The notes: generated by a model from the sequence alone, not told the origin. Counted from the stretch's first letter, positions 9,231 through 16,862 are shown. The stretch is DNA of 64,000 bases from a bacterium (GCA_021796235.1 JAJYOJ010000006.1:1-64000), one strand, 5' to 3'. Numbers and translations are program-made.

Positions 9231-9240
9231 ATTATATAAT
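9231..9240. promoter_or_regulatory. overlapping divergent -10 boxes
   Basis: The sequence ATTATATAAT contains TATAAT on both strands: plus at 9235-9240 and minus at 9236-9231. It lies 6 nt from the virD4 ATG (9224) and 14 nt from the ATG at 9255, so one AT-rich palindrome may serve both divergent genes. This is inferred from position and sequence only. Confidence 0.5.
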
Positions 9241-9254
9241 AGAAACACACTCAA

Positions 9255-9662
9255 ATGTTAAAACTCAAACCTGCCGGGCTGCTTGTTTTTTTTATTTTAT
9301 TGCTTTTCATAAGTGCAAATATTTTGGCTTCGCAAATTATCTCTCCTGTCTATTTGGGCGTTGTGAATGAAAACCAAGGTTCTGTTATTTCTTATCTAAA
9401 AAAAATTAGGAACTTACCGCTCTTCGTTCCGGAGTACCGTAAGTTTGAAGTGATTCTTGGCCCGCAAATTTGGAGCGGGGTTTTTTCTAAAGAAATTCAA
9501 CGAAACGGTTTAATCAATAAGTTACAATCAAAGTTAACTCTAAATTCGCAGTCACGTGATATTTTATATAGTTTATCCTTACTTTATAACGCGGCCGGAA
9601 ACACCGCCAGGTCCGAGAAATATTTAAAATTAGCCAAAGAAGTTGATCCTGATATTAAATAA
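9255..9662 (+). CDS. hypothetical membrane-anchored protein with a TPR-like C-terminus
   Basis: 135 residues. One N-terminal hydrophobic helix (about 8-28) is followed by a soluble region. The last 35 residues (ILYSLSLLYNAAGNTARSEK...) have the spacing of a single TPR helix pair. I do not recognise the family. It is divergent from virD4 and 12 nt upstream of the acylphosphatase, so it is probably co-transcribed with that gene. Its position beside the secretion genes hints at an accessory role but does not prove one. Confidence 0.6.
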   Translation: MLKLKPAGLLVFFILLLFISANILASQIISPVYLGVVNENQGSVISYLKKIRNLPLFVPEYRKFEVILGPQIWSGVFSKEIQRNGLINKLQSKLTLNSQSRDILYSLSLLYNAAGNTARSEKYLKLAKEVDPDIK

Positions 9663-9674
9663 TTTTGAATTATT

Positions 9675-9974
9675 ATGTTAAAACAAGCGCGTGTTTTTAT
9701 AAAAGGCGATGTAATCGGAGTTGGCTTTCGAGCCTGGACCAAGATACAGGCAAAAATCCTGGGCTTAAGCGGCTGGATAAGAAATGTCTTTGATAAGGAA
9801 GTTGTTTTTGGACCGGGCGGCGGAGTCGAGGCGCTCTTTCAGGGAGATGAAGAAAAAGTAAAAAAAATCGTTGATCTTGTCAAAAAAGGTCCTCCGATCT
9901 CCCGCGTTGAGGACGTCGAAATCTTCTGGCAAGATCCCAAAGAGGTGTTTGAAGGGTTTGAAATAAAAAAATAA
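9675..9974 (+). CDS. acyP: acylphosphatase
   Basis: 99 residues, the normal length for the family. The catalytic Arg19 is in GDVIGVGFRAW and the catalytic Asn37 in LSGWIRNV. Both motifs occur at the expected spacing, followed by the VEALFQGDEEKV helix. The enzyme hydrolyses carboxyl-phosphate bonds such as acetyl phosphate or 1,3-bisphosphoglycerate in the cytoplasm. It ends 2 nt before the 3' end of tRNA-Lys on the opposite strand. Confidence 0.9.
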   Translation: MLKQARVFIKGDVIGVGFRAWTKIQAKILGLSGWIRNVFDKEVVFGPGGGVEALFQGDEEKVKKIVDLVKKGPPISRVEDVEIFWQDPKEVFEGFEIKK

Positions 9975-9976
9975 AG

Positions 9977-10049
9977 TGAGTCCATCGGGACTCGAACCCG
10001 AAACCAACAGCTTAAAAGGCTGCTGCTCTACCAGTTGAGCTATGGACCC
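9977..10049 (-). tRNA. tRNA-Lys (anticodon UUU)
   Basis: The minus strand folds into a cloverleaf. The acceptor stem is GGGTCCA/TGGACTC with a G2:U71 pair, the D-arm has GCTC/GAGC, and the anticodon stem GCAGC/GCTGT encloses the 7-nt loop CTTTTAA (anticodon TTT). The T-arm contains GGTTCGAGTCC and the discriminator is A. CCA is not encoded. The first 10 nt overlap the end of the upstream GIY-YIG gene, whose stop codon lies inside the tRNA. Confidence 0.92.
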
Positions 10050-10300
10050 AATGTTTTAGTTCTAACAAACTCCCTGCCCCTAAAAGATTTTAATTCTTTT
10101 TCTCGTATTATAGCTTCTTCTCTCGTGTTAAATATTTCTTGATAAATCAACTTCCATCTTCCCCTATTTTTATAAGTATAACTTTTTGTTTTTGCTGGCA
10201 ACTCTAAATTATGCCGTTTTAACCTCTTTTCTCTGTCGACCGTTTGTCCTATATATATTTTGTCATTTAACTGATTTTTAATTACGTAAACGTAAAACAT
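10040..10300 (-). CDS. GIY-YIG endonuclease domain protein inserted in the tRNA-Lys locus
   Basis: 86 residues. The N-terminal VYVI and YIGQT motifs (the GIY...YIG core), the Arg in EKRLKRHN and a Glu in TREEAIIREKEL match small stand-alone GIY-YIG nucleases (UPF0213-like). The ATG lies 1 nt after a broken copy of the 5' half of tRNA-Lys (10302-10352). The last codons plus the stop (LGP-stop) are read from the first 10 bases of the intact tRNA-Lys. The gene therefore occupies the gap between two direct copies of tRNA-Lys sequence and would be on the same transcript as tRNA-Ala and tRNA-Lys. A role as a homing or mobile nuclease is an inference. Confidence 0.8.
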   Translation of the reverse strand: MFYVYVIKNQLNDKIYIGQTVDREKRLKRHNLELPAKTKSYTYKNRGRWKLIYQEIFNTREEAIIREKELKSFRGREFVRTKTLGP

Positions 10301-10301
10301 T

Positions 10302-10352
10302 ACAGCTTAAAAGTCCGCCAGCTGGCGGATCTACCAGTTGAGCTATGGACCC
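10302..10352 (-). pseudogene. partial duplicate of tRNA-Lys with the anticodon 5' stem replaced by a palindrome
   Basis: Read on the minus strand, 10352-10331 are identical to the first 22 nt of tRNA-Lys, and 10313-10302 are identical to its anticodon loop and 3' stem (12 nt). The intervening GCAGCAGC of the intact tRNA is replaced by a 16-nt palindrome. The variable, T and acceptor 3' parts are missing and the nuclease ATG follows instead. It cannot form a tRNA and appears to be the scar of an insertion. Confidence 0.85.
10314..10329. repeat. 16-bp perfect palindrome inside the broken tRNA-Lys
   Basis: TCCGCCAGCTGGCGGA is self-complementary over all 16 bases. It lies 13 nt upstream of the GIY-YIG start codon, at the point where the tRNA copy departs from the intact gene. 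It is GC-rich against an AT-rich background. Confidence 0.85.
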
Positions 10353-10365
10353 TTAGTTTAACAAG

Positions 10366-10438
10366 TGGACCCGACCGGATTTGAACCGGTGATCTCCTGA
10401 CTGCCAGCCAGGCATTCTAGCCGCTGAACTACGGGCCC
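10366..10438 (-). tRNA. tRNA-Ala (anticodon GGC)
   Basis: The minus-strand cloverleaf has acceptor GGGCCCG/CGGGTCC with the alanine identity pair G3:U70. The anticodon stem CCTGG/TCAGG encloses loop CTGGCAG (anticodon GGC), the T-arm contains GGTTCAAATCC, and the discriminator is A. CCA is not encoded. It is the first gene of a minus-strand unit running into the broken tRNA, the nuclease and tRNA-Lys. Confidence 0.92.
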
Positions 10439-10470
10439 TAATATAATCCAGATATTATAAAATATTCTCG

Positions 10471-11109
10471 ATGATATTTAAAGACCGAAAGGATGCTGCA
10501 AAAAAATTAGTTAAGGCAATTTTACAAGATAAAGGACTTTCTGACCTTTTAAAGAAAAACCATAATTTTTTTATAGTTTCACTACTGCGTGGCGGTGTCG
10601 TTTTGGGAAACATTATTTCCAAACAGTTAAAAATTAAACACCTACCTCTTCCTTCGATAAAAATTCCAGCGCCTTCTAATCCAGAACTAGCAATTGGGGC
10701 ATTCTGTTTTGATAAAACTTATATTGAAAAAGGGGTTATAGACTCCATGGCGATTGATAATAAGGAAATCTCTCAGCAGGCCACCAAAACGCGAGAAAAA
10801 TTTAAATCCTATTGTAAAGAATTTAAATTACGAAAAACTATATATGAAAAAATTAAGAATAAAATGGTTTTACTCGTTGATGACGGCATCGCAACCGGGG
10901 CAACTATTAAGGCCGCAACCCGTTTCTTGAGATCGCTTAAACCAAGGTTTTTAATATTGATTGTGCCGGTGGCGCCGTTGGGGTTTGAAACGAAAGACTT
11001 TGACAAAACAATTATTCTTCATAAAAATCCTTGCTTTTCTTCTGTTTCACAGTTTTATGAATATTTCCCGCAGGTTGAAAATTTTGAGGTAAAAAAATTA
11101 CTCAATTAA
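10471..11109 (+). CDS. phosphoribosyltransferase-family protein
   Basis: 212 residues. The PRPP-binding motif VLLVDDGIATGATIKAA (about residues 131-147) and an earlier FIVSLLRGGVVLG segment define a type I PRTase fold. Similar stand-alone proteins are annotated only as predicted phosphoribosyltransferases. The acceptor base or nucleoside is not evident. A TATAAA box ends 9 nt before the ATG, with no Shine-Dalgarno sequence. The last 12 nt overlap the end of virB4 on the other strand. Confidence 0.75.
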   Translation: MIFKDRKDAAKKLVKAILQDKGLSDLLKKNHNFFIVSLLRGGVVLGNIISKQLKIKHLPLPSIKIPAPSNPELAIGAFCFDKTYIEKGVIDSMAIDNKEISQQATKTREKFKSYCKEFKLRKTIYEKIKNKMVLLVDDGIATGATIKAATRFLRSLKPRFLILIVPVAPLGFETKDFDKTIILHKNPCFSSVSQFYEYFPQVENFEVKKLLN

Positions 11110-12858
11110 AGTTCTTTCCTCATCGGACGCAATTACTTTAACGCCAACGTGTGAGTGTCCAGCGAAGAAAAGACCTTCGCCGACTCCGGCTGAAAGCAGG
11201 AAGTGTTTTTCTCCGCCGGTAAGATAAAACGTCTCGCTTATTTTTTCAACCGCCGCCGTAGACTGTTTAAGAATAATTTGAAGGCTTGAGTTTGTAATAA
11301 TTGCCTTGCCCTCGTCGGTCGATAAAAAATCTTCAACGTCCTGGGTTATTGTGGTTAAACCCAACTGATATTTTCTGGCTCGCTTGGCAAAACTGTAAAG
11401 ATAGGCGCCCGAATCTTTTTGCTTAATAAGATACCAGCCCTCATCTACGATCAATACTCTTTGCCTTTTGTCTTTTCTGATTCGGTTCCATATATAGTCA
11501 AGAACAATATACATGGCGACCGGCCGCAGATTCTCTTCAAGATCGCGTATGCCAAAAACCGTAAACGGGTTTTTAATATCGAAGTTCGACTGTTGATTAA
11601 AAATTCCGGCCGCTGATCCGCGCACAAATTTCTCTAACCGGTCTGCCAGTTCTTTTCCTTCGGCCGTTTCCATACCGGTTAAAATCTTGTACAGATCTTC
11701 TAAAAGCGGCGGTTCGTTTTTAAAAGTTTCCGGGTCTTGAGTGATTCCTTTTTCCTGATAGGTTAAAACCAGGGCGCGATCCAAAAGCGCATCTTGCGAT
11801 GGGGTTAACTCACCCATAATTACCTTCATTAAAGAGTGCAGGTCAAGAATCTTGTTGGAAAGTTCATCTGGCTCGATCTCGGCAGTTGCCAAATCAAACG
11901 GATTTATTTTGTACTGTGAGCTTAAGGAGAATTCAACAAACTCTCCGGCAACCGAATCAGAAAGTTTTTTGTATTCATTTTCCGGATCGATTATGATCAC
12001 GTCTGTTCCCATCATGAGAAGACGCAGGGATTCTAGTTTTACCATGAAACTTTTTCCTCCGCCTGACTTTCCCAAGATTACAGAATTAGCGTTTTCCAAA
12101 GTAAAACGGTCAAAAATTATAAGACTCCCATCGGCTTCGTTCATGCCATAAAGAATTCCTTCGTTTTTGGTCAGTGAAGCCGTAGCGAAAGGAAAGGTCA
12201 TTGATAACGAGGTTGTGTCCATGTTTCGCCAAACTGAAAGTTTGTCATAAAACATTGGCATGGTTGACTTAAATCCTTCCTCCATTTCTAAAGTTGCCTG
12301 TTTTGCAATAATAAGGAGCGACGACAGGGTTGAATCAATTTCTTTTGTAATACGATTTAACTCCTCCGTGTCGTCGGCAGGAATTGTAATATAAAGCCCA
12401 AACTGAAAAAATCTTTCAGCTCCCTTGGCAAGCTCGGCCTGAAGGGCCAAAGCGTCATCTAGGGCGACTTGAACCGTTGGATCAACCACTTTGCCGGCCT
12501 TCATATCGCTTTCAATCGTCGCTTCCATTTCGGCAATTTTTCGTTTCAAATCCTCTAAAACGTTTTTTGATTCGGTTGGATAAACATACATCGAAATGTA
12601 AAGGGGGTGGTCGAACGTAATCAATGAATATAGCCAATTAGCCGAAACATAGCGGGGATAACCGATAACATAAAGGGTTCTGTAATACTTCGTGTCAATT
12701 TTAAGATAGTTAAAATCAACCTCGATAAAGGAGGGCGCAATCATGTCCTTAACCGATACGGATCCTTTTGCCAAATAACCCGACACCGTTTGGGTCGTCC
12801 GCGGTTGTTGTCCGTTGGTTTTTTGCTTTTTTTCAAAAAGACTAAACATGTTTGGCAT
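11098..12858 (-). CDS. VirB4/TraC-like type IV secretion ATPase
   Basis: 586 residues. P-loop VILGKSGGGKSFMVK is near residue 263, followed by IIIDPENEYKKL, and Walker B VLIVDEGWYLI is near residue 473, followed by TTITQDVEDFL. These are VirB4/CagE/TraC hallmarks. The N-terminal 200 residues contain the SANWLYSLITFDHPLYISMYVYP-type region of that family. VirB4 energises assembly and substrate transfer of type IV secretion systems from the cytoplasmic side. It lies 6 nt downstream of a VirB4-N-like protein and that gene 12 nt downstream of PrgI, so the three form an operon. Confidence 0.9.
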   Translation of the reverse strand: MPNMFSLFEKKQKTNGQQPRTTQTVSGYLAKGSVSVKDMIAPSFIEVDFNYLKIDTKYYRTLYVIGYPRYVSANWLYSLITFDHPLYISMYVYPTESKNVLEDLKRKIAEMEATIESDMKAGKVVDPTVQVALDDALALQAELAKGAERFFQFGLYITIPADDTEELNRITKEIDSTLSSLLIIAKQATLEMEEGFKSTMPMFYDKLSVWRNMDTTSLSMTFPFATASLTKNEGILYGMNEADGSLIIFDRFTLENANSVILGKSGGGKSFMVKLESLRLLMMGTDVIIIDPENEYKKLSDSVAGEFVEFSLSSQYKINPFDLATAEIEPDELSNKILDLHSLMKVIMGELTPSQDALLDRALVLTYQEKGITQDPETFKNEPPLLEDLYKILTGMETAEGKELADRLEKFVRGSAAGIFNQQSNFDIKNPFTVFGIRDLEENLRPVAMYIVLDYIWNRIRKDKRQRVLIVDEGWYLIKQKDSGAYLYSFAKRARKYQLGLTTITQDVEDFLSTDEGKAIITNSSLQIILKQSTAAVEKISETFYLTGGEKHFLLSAGVGEGLFFAGHSHVGVKVIASDEERTLIE

Positions 12859-12864
12859 AGTTTA

Positions 12865-13521
12865 TTAATCGCTGGTTAAAACCGTGTCGGTATAGGAATC
12901 AACCGGCGCCAAGCGCCTCCCGGTTGAGGACGGATTATATAAATTGTAAAAAAGTTCAACAATTTCCTGTTTTTGCAAAACCGTGGAACGAAGACCGATT
13001 TTTGAAAGAAGTCGCACCAGATGGTCGCGCTTAGGATATAGCGATGTTTTCGCGCGAGCTATGACATATTCTTTTTTTAAGCCCTGGGCGTTTGCCCCGC
13101 TAATTCCAAGCTCGAGCGGCGAAAAAGGAATTACAAAAAAGAAGCGCTTTTCCAATACGGTGTTTTTCTTAACTATTGTTTTAATAAACTCTTGGTAGCT
13201 CTGGAGTCGTGTTCGTATCAGATCGTTCTGTTGTTTATTAATCTTTCCACCCAAATATTCCAGGTAGGAAGAAATGTCCATTTTTTTGGAAAGGATCAAT
13301 ATCTCGACCGGAAACGAAAGTGAGTTTAGAAGTTCGGCGTAGGCATAAATTATCGACCCCTGCTCCTCTTGCGACAAAAGCCAGAAATTGACAGCTCCAA
13401 CCTCGACAACGCAGGCGGCAGAATGGTCTTTCATTAAAATAATGTCGTCCTTAACTTCTTCTATTTCAAGAAACGATTGTGTTGTTGCCTTAACTGGCGA
13501 AGTTGGTTTTTGAACCGCCAT
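12865..13521 (-). CDS. TraC/VirB4 N-domain-like protein of the secretion operon
   Basis: 218 residues with no P-loop. The sequence (FLEIEEVKDDIILM, then an ILILSKKMD strand and an RFFFVIPFSPLELG strand) resembles the amino-terminal, ATPase-free domain that precedes VirB4/TraC ATPases. A neighbouring gene encodes the ATPase, which suggests a split or accessory arrangement. It sits between PrgI and VirB4 with 6-12 nt gaps, so the products probably form one complex. The exact fold is inferred from memory of related operons. Confidence 0.65.
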   Translation of the reverse strand: MAVQKPTSPVKATTQSFLEIEEVKDDIILMKDHSAACVVEVGAVNFWLLSQEEQGSIIYAYAELLNSLSFPVEILILSKKMDISSYLEYLGGKINKQQNDLIRTRLQSYQEFIKTIVKKNTVLEKRFFFVIPFSPLELGISGANAQGLKKEYVIARAKTSLYPKRDHLVRLLSKIGLRSTVLQKQEIVELFYNLYNPSSTGRRLAPVDSYTDTVLTSD

Positions 13522-13533
13522 AATATTTTATTA

Positions 13534-14373
13534 CTACAATAATTCCTTTGAATAAAATTCAAAGGGCTTTGGGTTTTCCTCGCTCACCCGCAGTTTTATT
13601 GTATCAAAAACATAGGTCCCTCTTGGGTCTTTAAATTCAAAAGAATATTCTTGAGAAGGAAGCGGATTAAAGGTGGCAAAAACACCGTTGGGATTGGTTT
13701 TTAAAAGTCGCAGAGTTTTTCCGCCCCCATCTTTAACATAAATCAAAATTCCGGGAATTGGAATAAATTTGTGATTTTTTACGATGCCGGTAAAAAATGG
13801 CATTTTGTGCGGGGGGGCTGAAATTGTTGAGGCGGCCTGAGCTGCCGCAACCGGCGCGGCCGGATTTTGTTGAACGACCTGGTCGTTGTCGGGAATGGTT
13901 TTGGGTTTTTCAAAAGTTTGCGGAGTTTGAAGCAGTTGAACTATGTTTTGTTTTTTCTTATCTTCATGTAGGGTTTGCCTTGTTGAATTTAGATACGCGG
14001 CTAGTTTTTCTTGCGACTCAACGTGTGATAAAATCCTGTGCGGATCGGTAATAAAATAAAGATCGCTTAAAAAATAAAGAGGATTGTTGTTTTTTTGGAA
14101 AAAATATTGCGTCGGCGACGTCAGCCTCCTTACAAAATTAGTGATCCAGACATCAAGCGGGCGTTCATTTATTGGAAAAAAAGCCAGGGCAACACCCACG
14201 CCCCCAACCAGCATGGCCAATAAAATGTTTAAAAGCGGGATTGGAAATATACGAAAAACCAAGTATCCCAAAGGCAGAAATATAATGAGGTAAATAAATT
14301 GCTTTAAGGTCATAAAGCCGATTAGCTTAAACTCAAAGGTTGTAATTTGGCGAGGAATTGGGTGCTGCTCCAT
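13534..14373 (-). CDS. PrgI-family membrane protein with a C-terminal Ig/regulatory-like domain
   Basis: 279 residues. It begins MEQHPIPRQITTFEFKLIGF, then has two transmembrane helices (about 25-45 and 50-68) and INERPLDVWI, the pattern of PrgI-family proteins found beside VirB4 in Gram-positive type IV secretion loci. A Pro/Ala-rich linker of about 60 residues leads to a C-terminal beta domain (FFTGIVKNHKFIPIPGILIYV...) like carboxypeptidase-regulatory or transthyretin-like folds. It is the first gene of the PrgI/VirB4N/VirB4 operon and probably the membrane scaffold of the complex. Confidence 0.75.
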   Translation of the reverse strand: MEQHPIPRQITTFEFKLIGFMTLKQFIYLIIFLPLGYLVFRIFPIPLLNILLAMLVGGVGVALAFFPINERPLDVWITNFVRRLTSPTQYFFQKNNNPLYFLSDLYFITDPHRILSHVESQEKLAAYLNSTRQTLHEDKKKQNIVQLLQTPQTFEKPKTIPDNDQVVQQNPAAPVAAAQAASTISAPPHKMPFFTGIVKNHKFIPIPGILIYVKDGGGKTLRLLKTNPNGVFATFNPLPSQEYSFEFKDPRGTYVFDTIKLRVSEENPKPFEFYSKELL

Positions 14374-14415
14374 ATAGTTAGTATAGAGGATGGAGTATTT
14401 AGTATAAAGCAGAGA

Positions 14416-15474
14416 TTATCGGTAGGTTACTGGTCTTTCTTTTTGCGGAAGAACAAGACTCATGCGTCGGGATTTTTTATCGATTCTCTCAACAAAAACC
14501 TTTATTTTTTGACCAGTTTTAAAGTTCTCTTCTCCGGTTAGTTTGCTTATGTGGACCAACCCCTCTATCCCGGGTTCAAGACGAACAAAATATCCGTATT
14601 TTTCTTTTCTGACAATCTCTCCTTCGATTTCGCGGTCTTTTGGATATTTTTCCTCGATATCTTCCCACGGGTCTTTACTTAAACGTTTGATTGAAAGATT
14701 CAGCTTAAAATCAACCGGGTTTTTTTCGACCACAACCACGTCGAGCGTCTCGTCGGGCGTTACATAGGCCGAGGCGTCAGCAACCTTTTCCCAAGAAATC
14801 TCAGAAATGTGAATTAAACCCTCGACCCCCTCAACTTCGCAAAATACGCCAAACTCAGAAACCCCCAAAACCTTGGCCTTATATTTTCCGCCTTCTTTAA
14901 TTTTGTCAAATTTTTCCTTAAGATCTTTTTGTGAAATTTTGAACACCGCCGCTTTCTGCGAAACAACCAGCCGGTTTTTTAGTTCGTCAACCTCGAGAAT
15001 CTTAACCTTAACTTTTTGACCGGTCAGCTTCTCAGGGTGAGTAATATATTCTTCGGTAAGTTGAATCTTGGGAATTACACCTCTAATTCCCATAAAATCA
15101 ATAAACACGCCGCCTTTCCCATACTCACCGCACATTACCTCTATTTCCTCCTCTTTTTCTTTTTTTTCTGCTAAAATTTCCCATTTGCCCTTCTGGAAAA
15201 ATTTTTGCAGCGATACAACCGGATAGCCTTCTTTTGACTCGGCTGAAATAACTCTCACTTTCACGCTGTCGCCCTGTTTTAAGTATGGTAAATAAGTAGA
15301 AATTTCTCTTTGCTCAATGTTGCCTAAAACCGCATAGGCTTTTGCCCCTATATCAAAAAGCAAGCTTTTTTTTGAAAGTAAAACAATTTTAGCGTCTAGT
15401 TCCTGGCCTTTAATGATTTTTGCTATTTGACTCTTTTTCAAGAGAGCCTCCATAGGGTTTGTAGATGTGGTCAT
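14416..15474 (-). CDS. rpsA: 30S ribosomal protein S1
   Basis: 352 residues with four S1/OB-fold repeats, at roughly 20-85, 100-170, 187-255 and 272-345. The motifs KYKAKVLGVSEFGVFCEVEG with GLIHISEISW, and GYFVRLEPGIEGLVHISKL, are characteristic. This is shorter than the six-repeat proteobacterial S1 and similar to the four-repeat forms of other phyla. The protein binds mRNA on the 30S subunit and helps initiation on weakly structured or leader-poor mRNAs, which is relevant because many genes here lack Shine-Dalgarno sequences. Confidence 0.9.
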   Translation of the reverse strand: MTTSTNPMEALLKKSQIAKIIKGQELDAKIVLLSKKSLLFDIGAKAYAVLGNIEQREISTYLPYLKQGDSVKVRVISAESKEGYPVVSLQKFFQKGKWEILAEKKEKEEEIEVMCGEYGKGGVFIDFMGIRGVIPKIQLTEEYITHPEKLTGQKVKVKILEVDELKNRLVVSQKAAVFKISQKDLKEKFDKIKEGGKYKAKVLGVSEFGVFCEVEGVEGLIHISEISWEKVADASAYVTPDETLDVVVVEKNPVDFKLNLSIKRLSKDPWEDIEEKYPKDREIEGEIVRKEKYGYFVRLEPGIEGLVHISKLTGEENFKTGQKIKVFVERIDKKSRRMSLVLPQKERPVTYR

Positions 15475-15594
15475 TCGCGCTTTTTCTCCTTTTTTTTACC
15501 AAAGACATATACTATACCAAAAGCTCCGGCAAAGCGCAAGTAATTCGGGGGTGGCTTGATTTTTTTATCTCAGTGTGATATATTATGGGTTGTT

Positions 15595-16455
15595 ATGGAT
15601 AATATTCTTCTCCCTACCCTAATTGAAAAGTTTGTCGAGTTTCTAAAAAGTCAAGGCAAATCAGGCTTCACCATCATTGCCTATAGAAAAGATCTTGAAC
15701 AGTTCGTGGGTTATTTAACAAGCAAAGACCTGTCGGATGTAAGGGAAATTAAAAAAGAGAATATTGAGGGTTTTATCAATAAAATCTTGCTGGAAAACTA
15801 TACAAAAAAATCCGCCTCGAGAAAGCTTAATTCTATTCGCACCTTTTTCCGCTATTTAAAAAACGAAAGCGTAATCGCTCAAAACCCCGCCCTTGACGTT
15901 TCTCACCCAAAATATACCCAAACCCCGCCGCGTATTTTTAGCAAGCTTGAATATCGCGCCTTAAGAGATGTTGCGAAAGAAGACCTAAGAACCTTTGCTT
16001 TGGTTGAATTGTTGCTGCAAACCGGGGCAAAAATTGGCGAACTTGCGAGTATACGGCTCACCGACGTCACAAAGGAGGCGGTCCGCATTGCGCCATACGG
16101 GAAATGCCCAGAAAGGACTGTTCCTCTCAATAAATCCGCAAAAAAAGCTCTTGACGAATACCTGAAAGCCAGAAAAAGCGCCGGCTCCGACTATCTTTTT
16201 ATTACCAGAACCGGAAGGCCTCTTCTTATCAGAAACATCCGCCAGATTATTACGCGCTGCTTTCAGGAGGTGGGAATAGAAAACGCCACGGTTAACGACC
16301 TTAGAAATACTTTTATAGCCTATCAGCTAATGAATGGCTCCTCGATCGAATATATTGCGAAAATCGTTGGCCACCGCAGACTTTCTTCAACCGAGCGATT
16401 TTTAAGCCTCGTTAAAGAAGAGGCGGAGAGAAAAGAAAAGCTTGGTGAGTTATAA
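15595..16455 (+). CDS. tyrosine-recombinase-like protein with altered catalytic residues (Xer-like)
   Basis: 286 residues. A SAM-like N-terminal DNA-binding domain (TLIEKFVEFLKSQGKSGFTI...) is followed by a tyrosine-recombinase catalytic fold that aligns throughout with XerC/XerD. At the catalytic positions the usual Arg I is Lys146 (QTGAKIGEL), the box II His is Asn234 while Arg237 is kept (VNDLRNTF), and the third-box His260 is kept (VGHRRLSST). The nucleophilic Tyr is Phe269 (STERFL). The fold should bind DNA but not cleave it by the normal mechanism. A TATTAT box ends 8 nt before this ATG, which I prefer to the upstream in-frame ATG at 15556. It is followed after 8 nt by rnhA. Confidence 0.8.
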   Translation: MDNILLPTLIEKFVEFLKSQGKSGFTIIAYRKDLEQFVGYLTSKDLSDVREIKKENIEGFINKILLENYTKKSASRKLNSIRTFFRYLKNESVIAQNPALDVSHPKYTQTPPRIFSKLEYRALRDVAKEDLRTFALVELLLQTGAKIGELASIRLTDVTKEAVRIAPYGKCPERTVPLNKSAKKALDEYLKARKSAGSDYLFITRTGRPLLIRNIRQIITRCFQEVGIENATVNDLRNTFIAYQLMNGSSIEYIAKIVGHRRLSSTERFLSLVKEEAERKEKLGEL

Positions 16456-16463
16456 TTCTTCTT

Positions 16464-16862
16464 ATGAATCTTACGATTTACACCGACGGTGGGTCAAGCG
16501 GCAATCCTGGACCGGCCGCCCTGGCTTTTGTTTTCTGTCTTGGCGATAAAATTATCTTAAAACATTCTGAAAATATTGGGATTGCAACAAATAATTTTGC
16601 TGAGTATAGTGCGGTATTAAAAGCACTTAAGAAAGCCAAAGAGTTGAAAAGCATAGCCAGAATTTCTTTCTTTTCTGATTCCAGCCTGTTGGTTAATCAG
16701 CTTAACGGGCTGTTTAAGGTTAAAGATGCAAAAATTAGGTCTTTTGTCTTTGAAATCAGAATCGCCGAGCAAGAACTCGGCGTTCCCGTTTCATATACCC
16801 ATATCCCGCGCGAAAAAAATAAGGTGGCTGATTTTTTAGTAAAAAAAACCCTTTACTCCTGA
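16464..16862 (+). CDS. rnhA: ribonuclease HI-type protein
   Basis: 132 residues. The RNase H fold carries the acidic catalytic set: Asp in IYTDGGSSGNPGPA (residue 8), Glu in NFAEYSAV, Asp in FFSDSSLLVNQ, and Asp in REKNKVADFLV. It cleaves RNA in RNA:DNA hybrids. The sequence resembles the bacterial/archaeal short RNase HI subgroup (Sto-RNase HI-like) more than E. coli RNase HI. The last 10 nt overlap the end of dnaN on the opposite strand. Confidence 0.88.
   Translation: MNLTIYTDGGSSGNPGPAALAFVFCLGDKIILKHSENIGIATNNFAEYSAVLKALKKAKELKSIARISFFSDSSLLVNQLNGLFKVKDAKIRSFVFEIRIAEQELGVPVSYTHIPREKNKVADFLVKKTLYS

Noticed and set aside
11852-12151. Plus-strand frame inside virB4
   Set aside because: Shadow of the strongly conserved VirB4 frame.
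15595-16455. Assigning the Xer-like gene as the integrase of the ssrA island
   Set aside because: The catalytic residues are altered and the gene lies 29 kb away among replication genes. The link is not supported.
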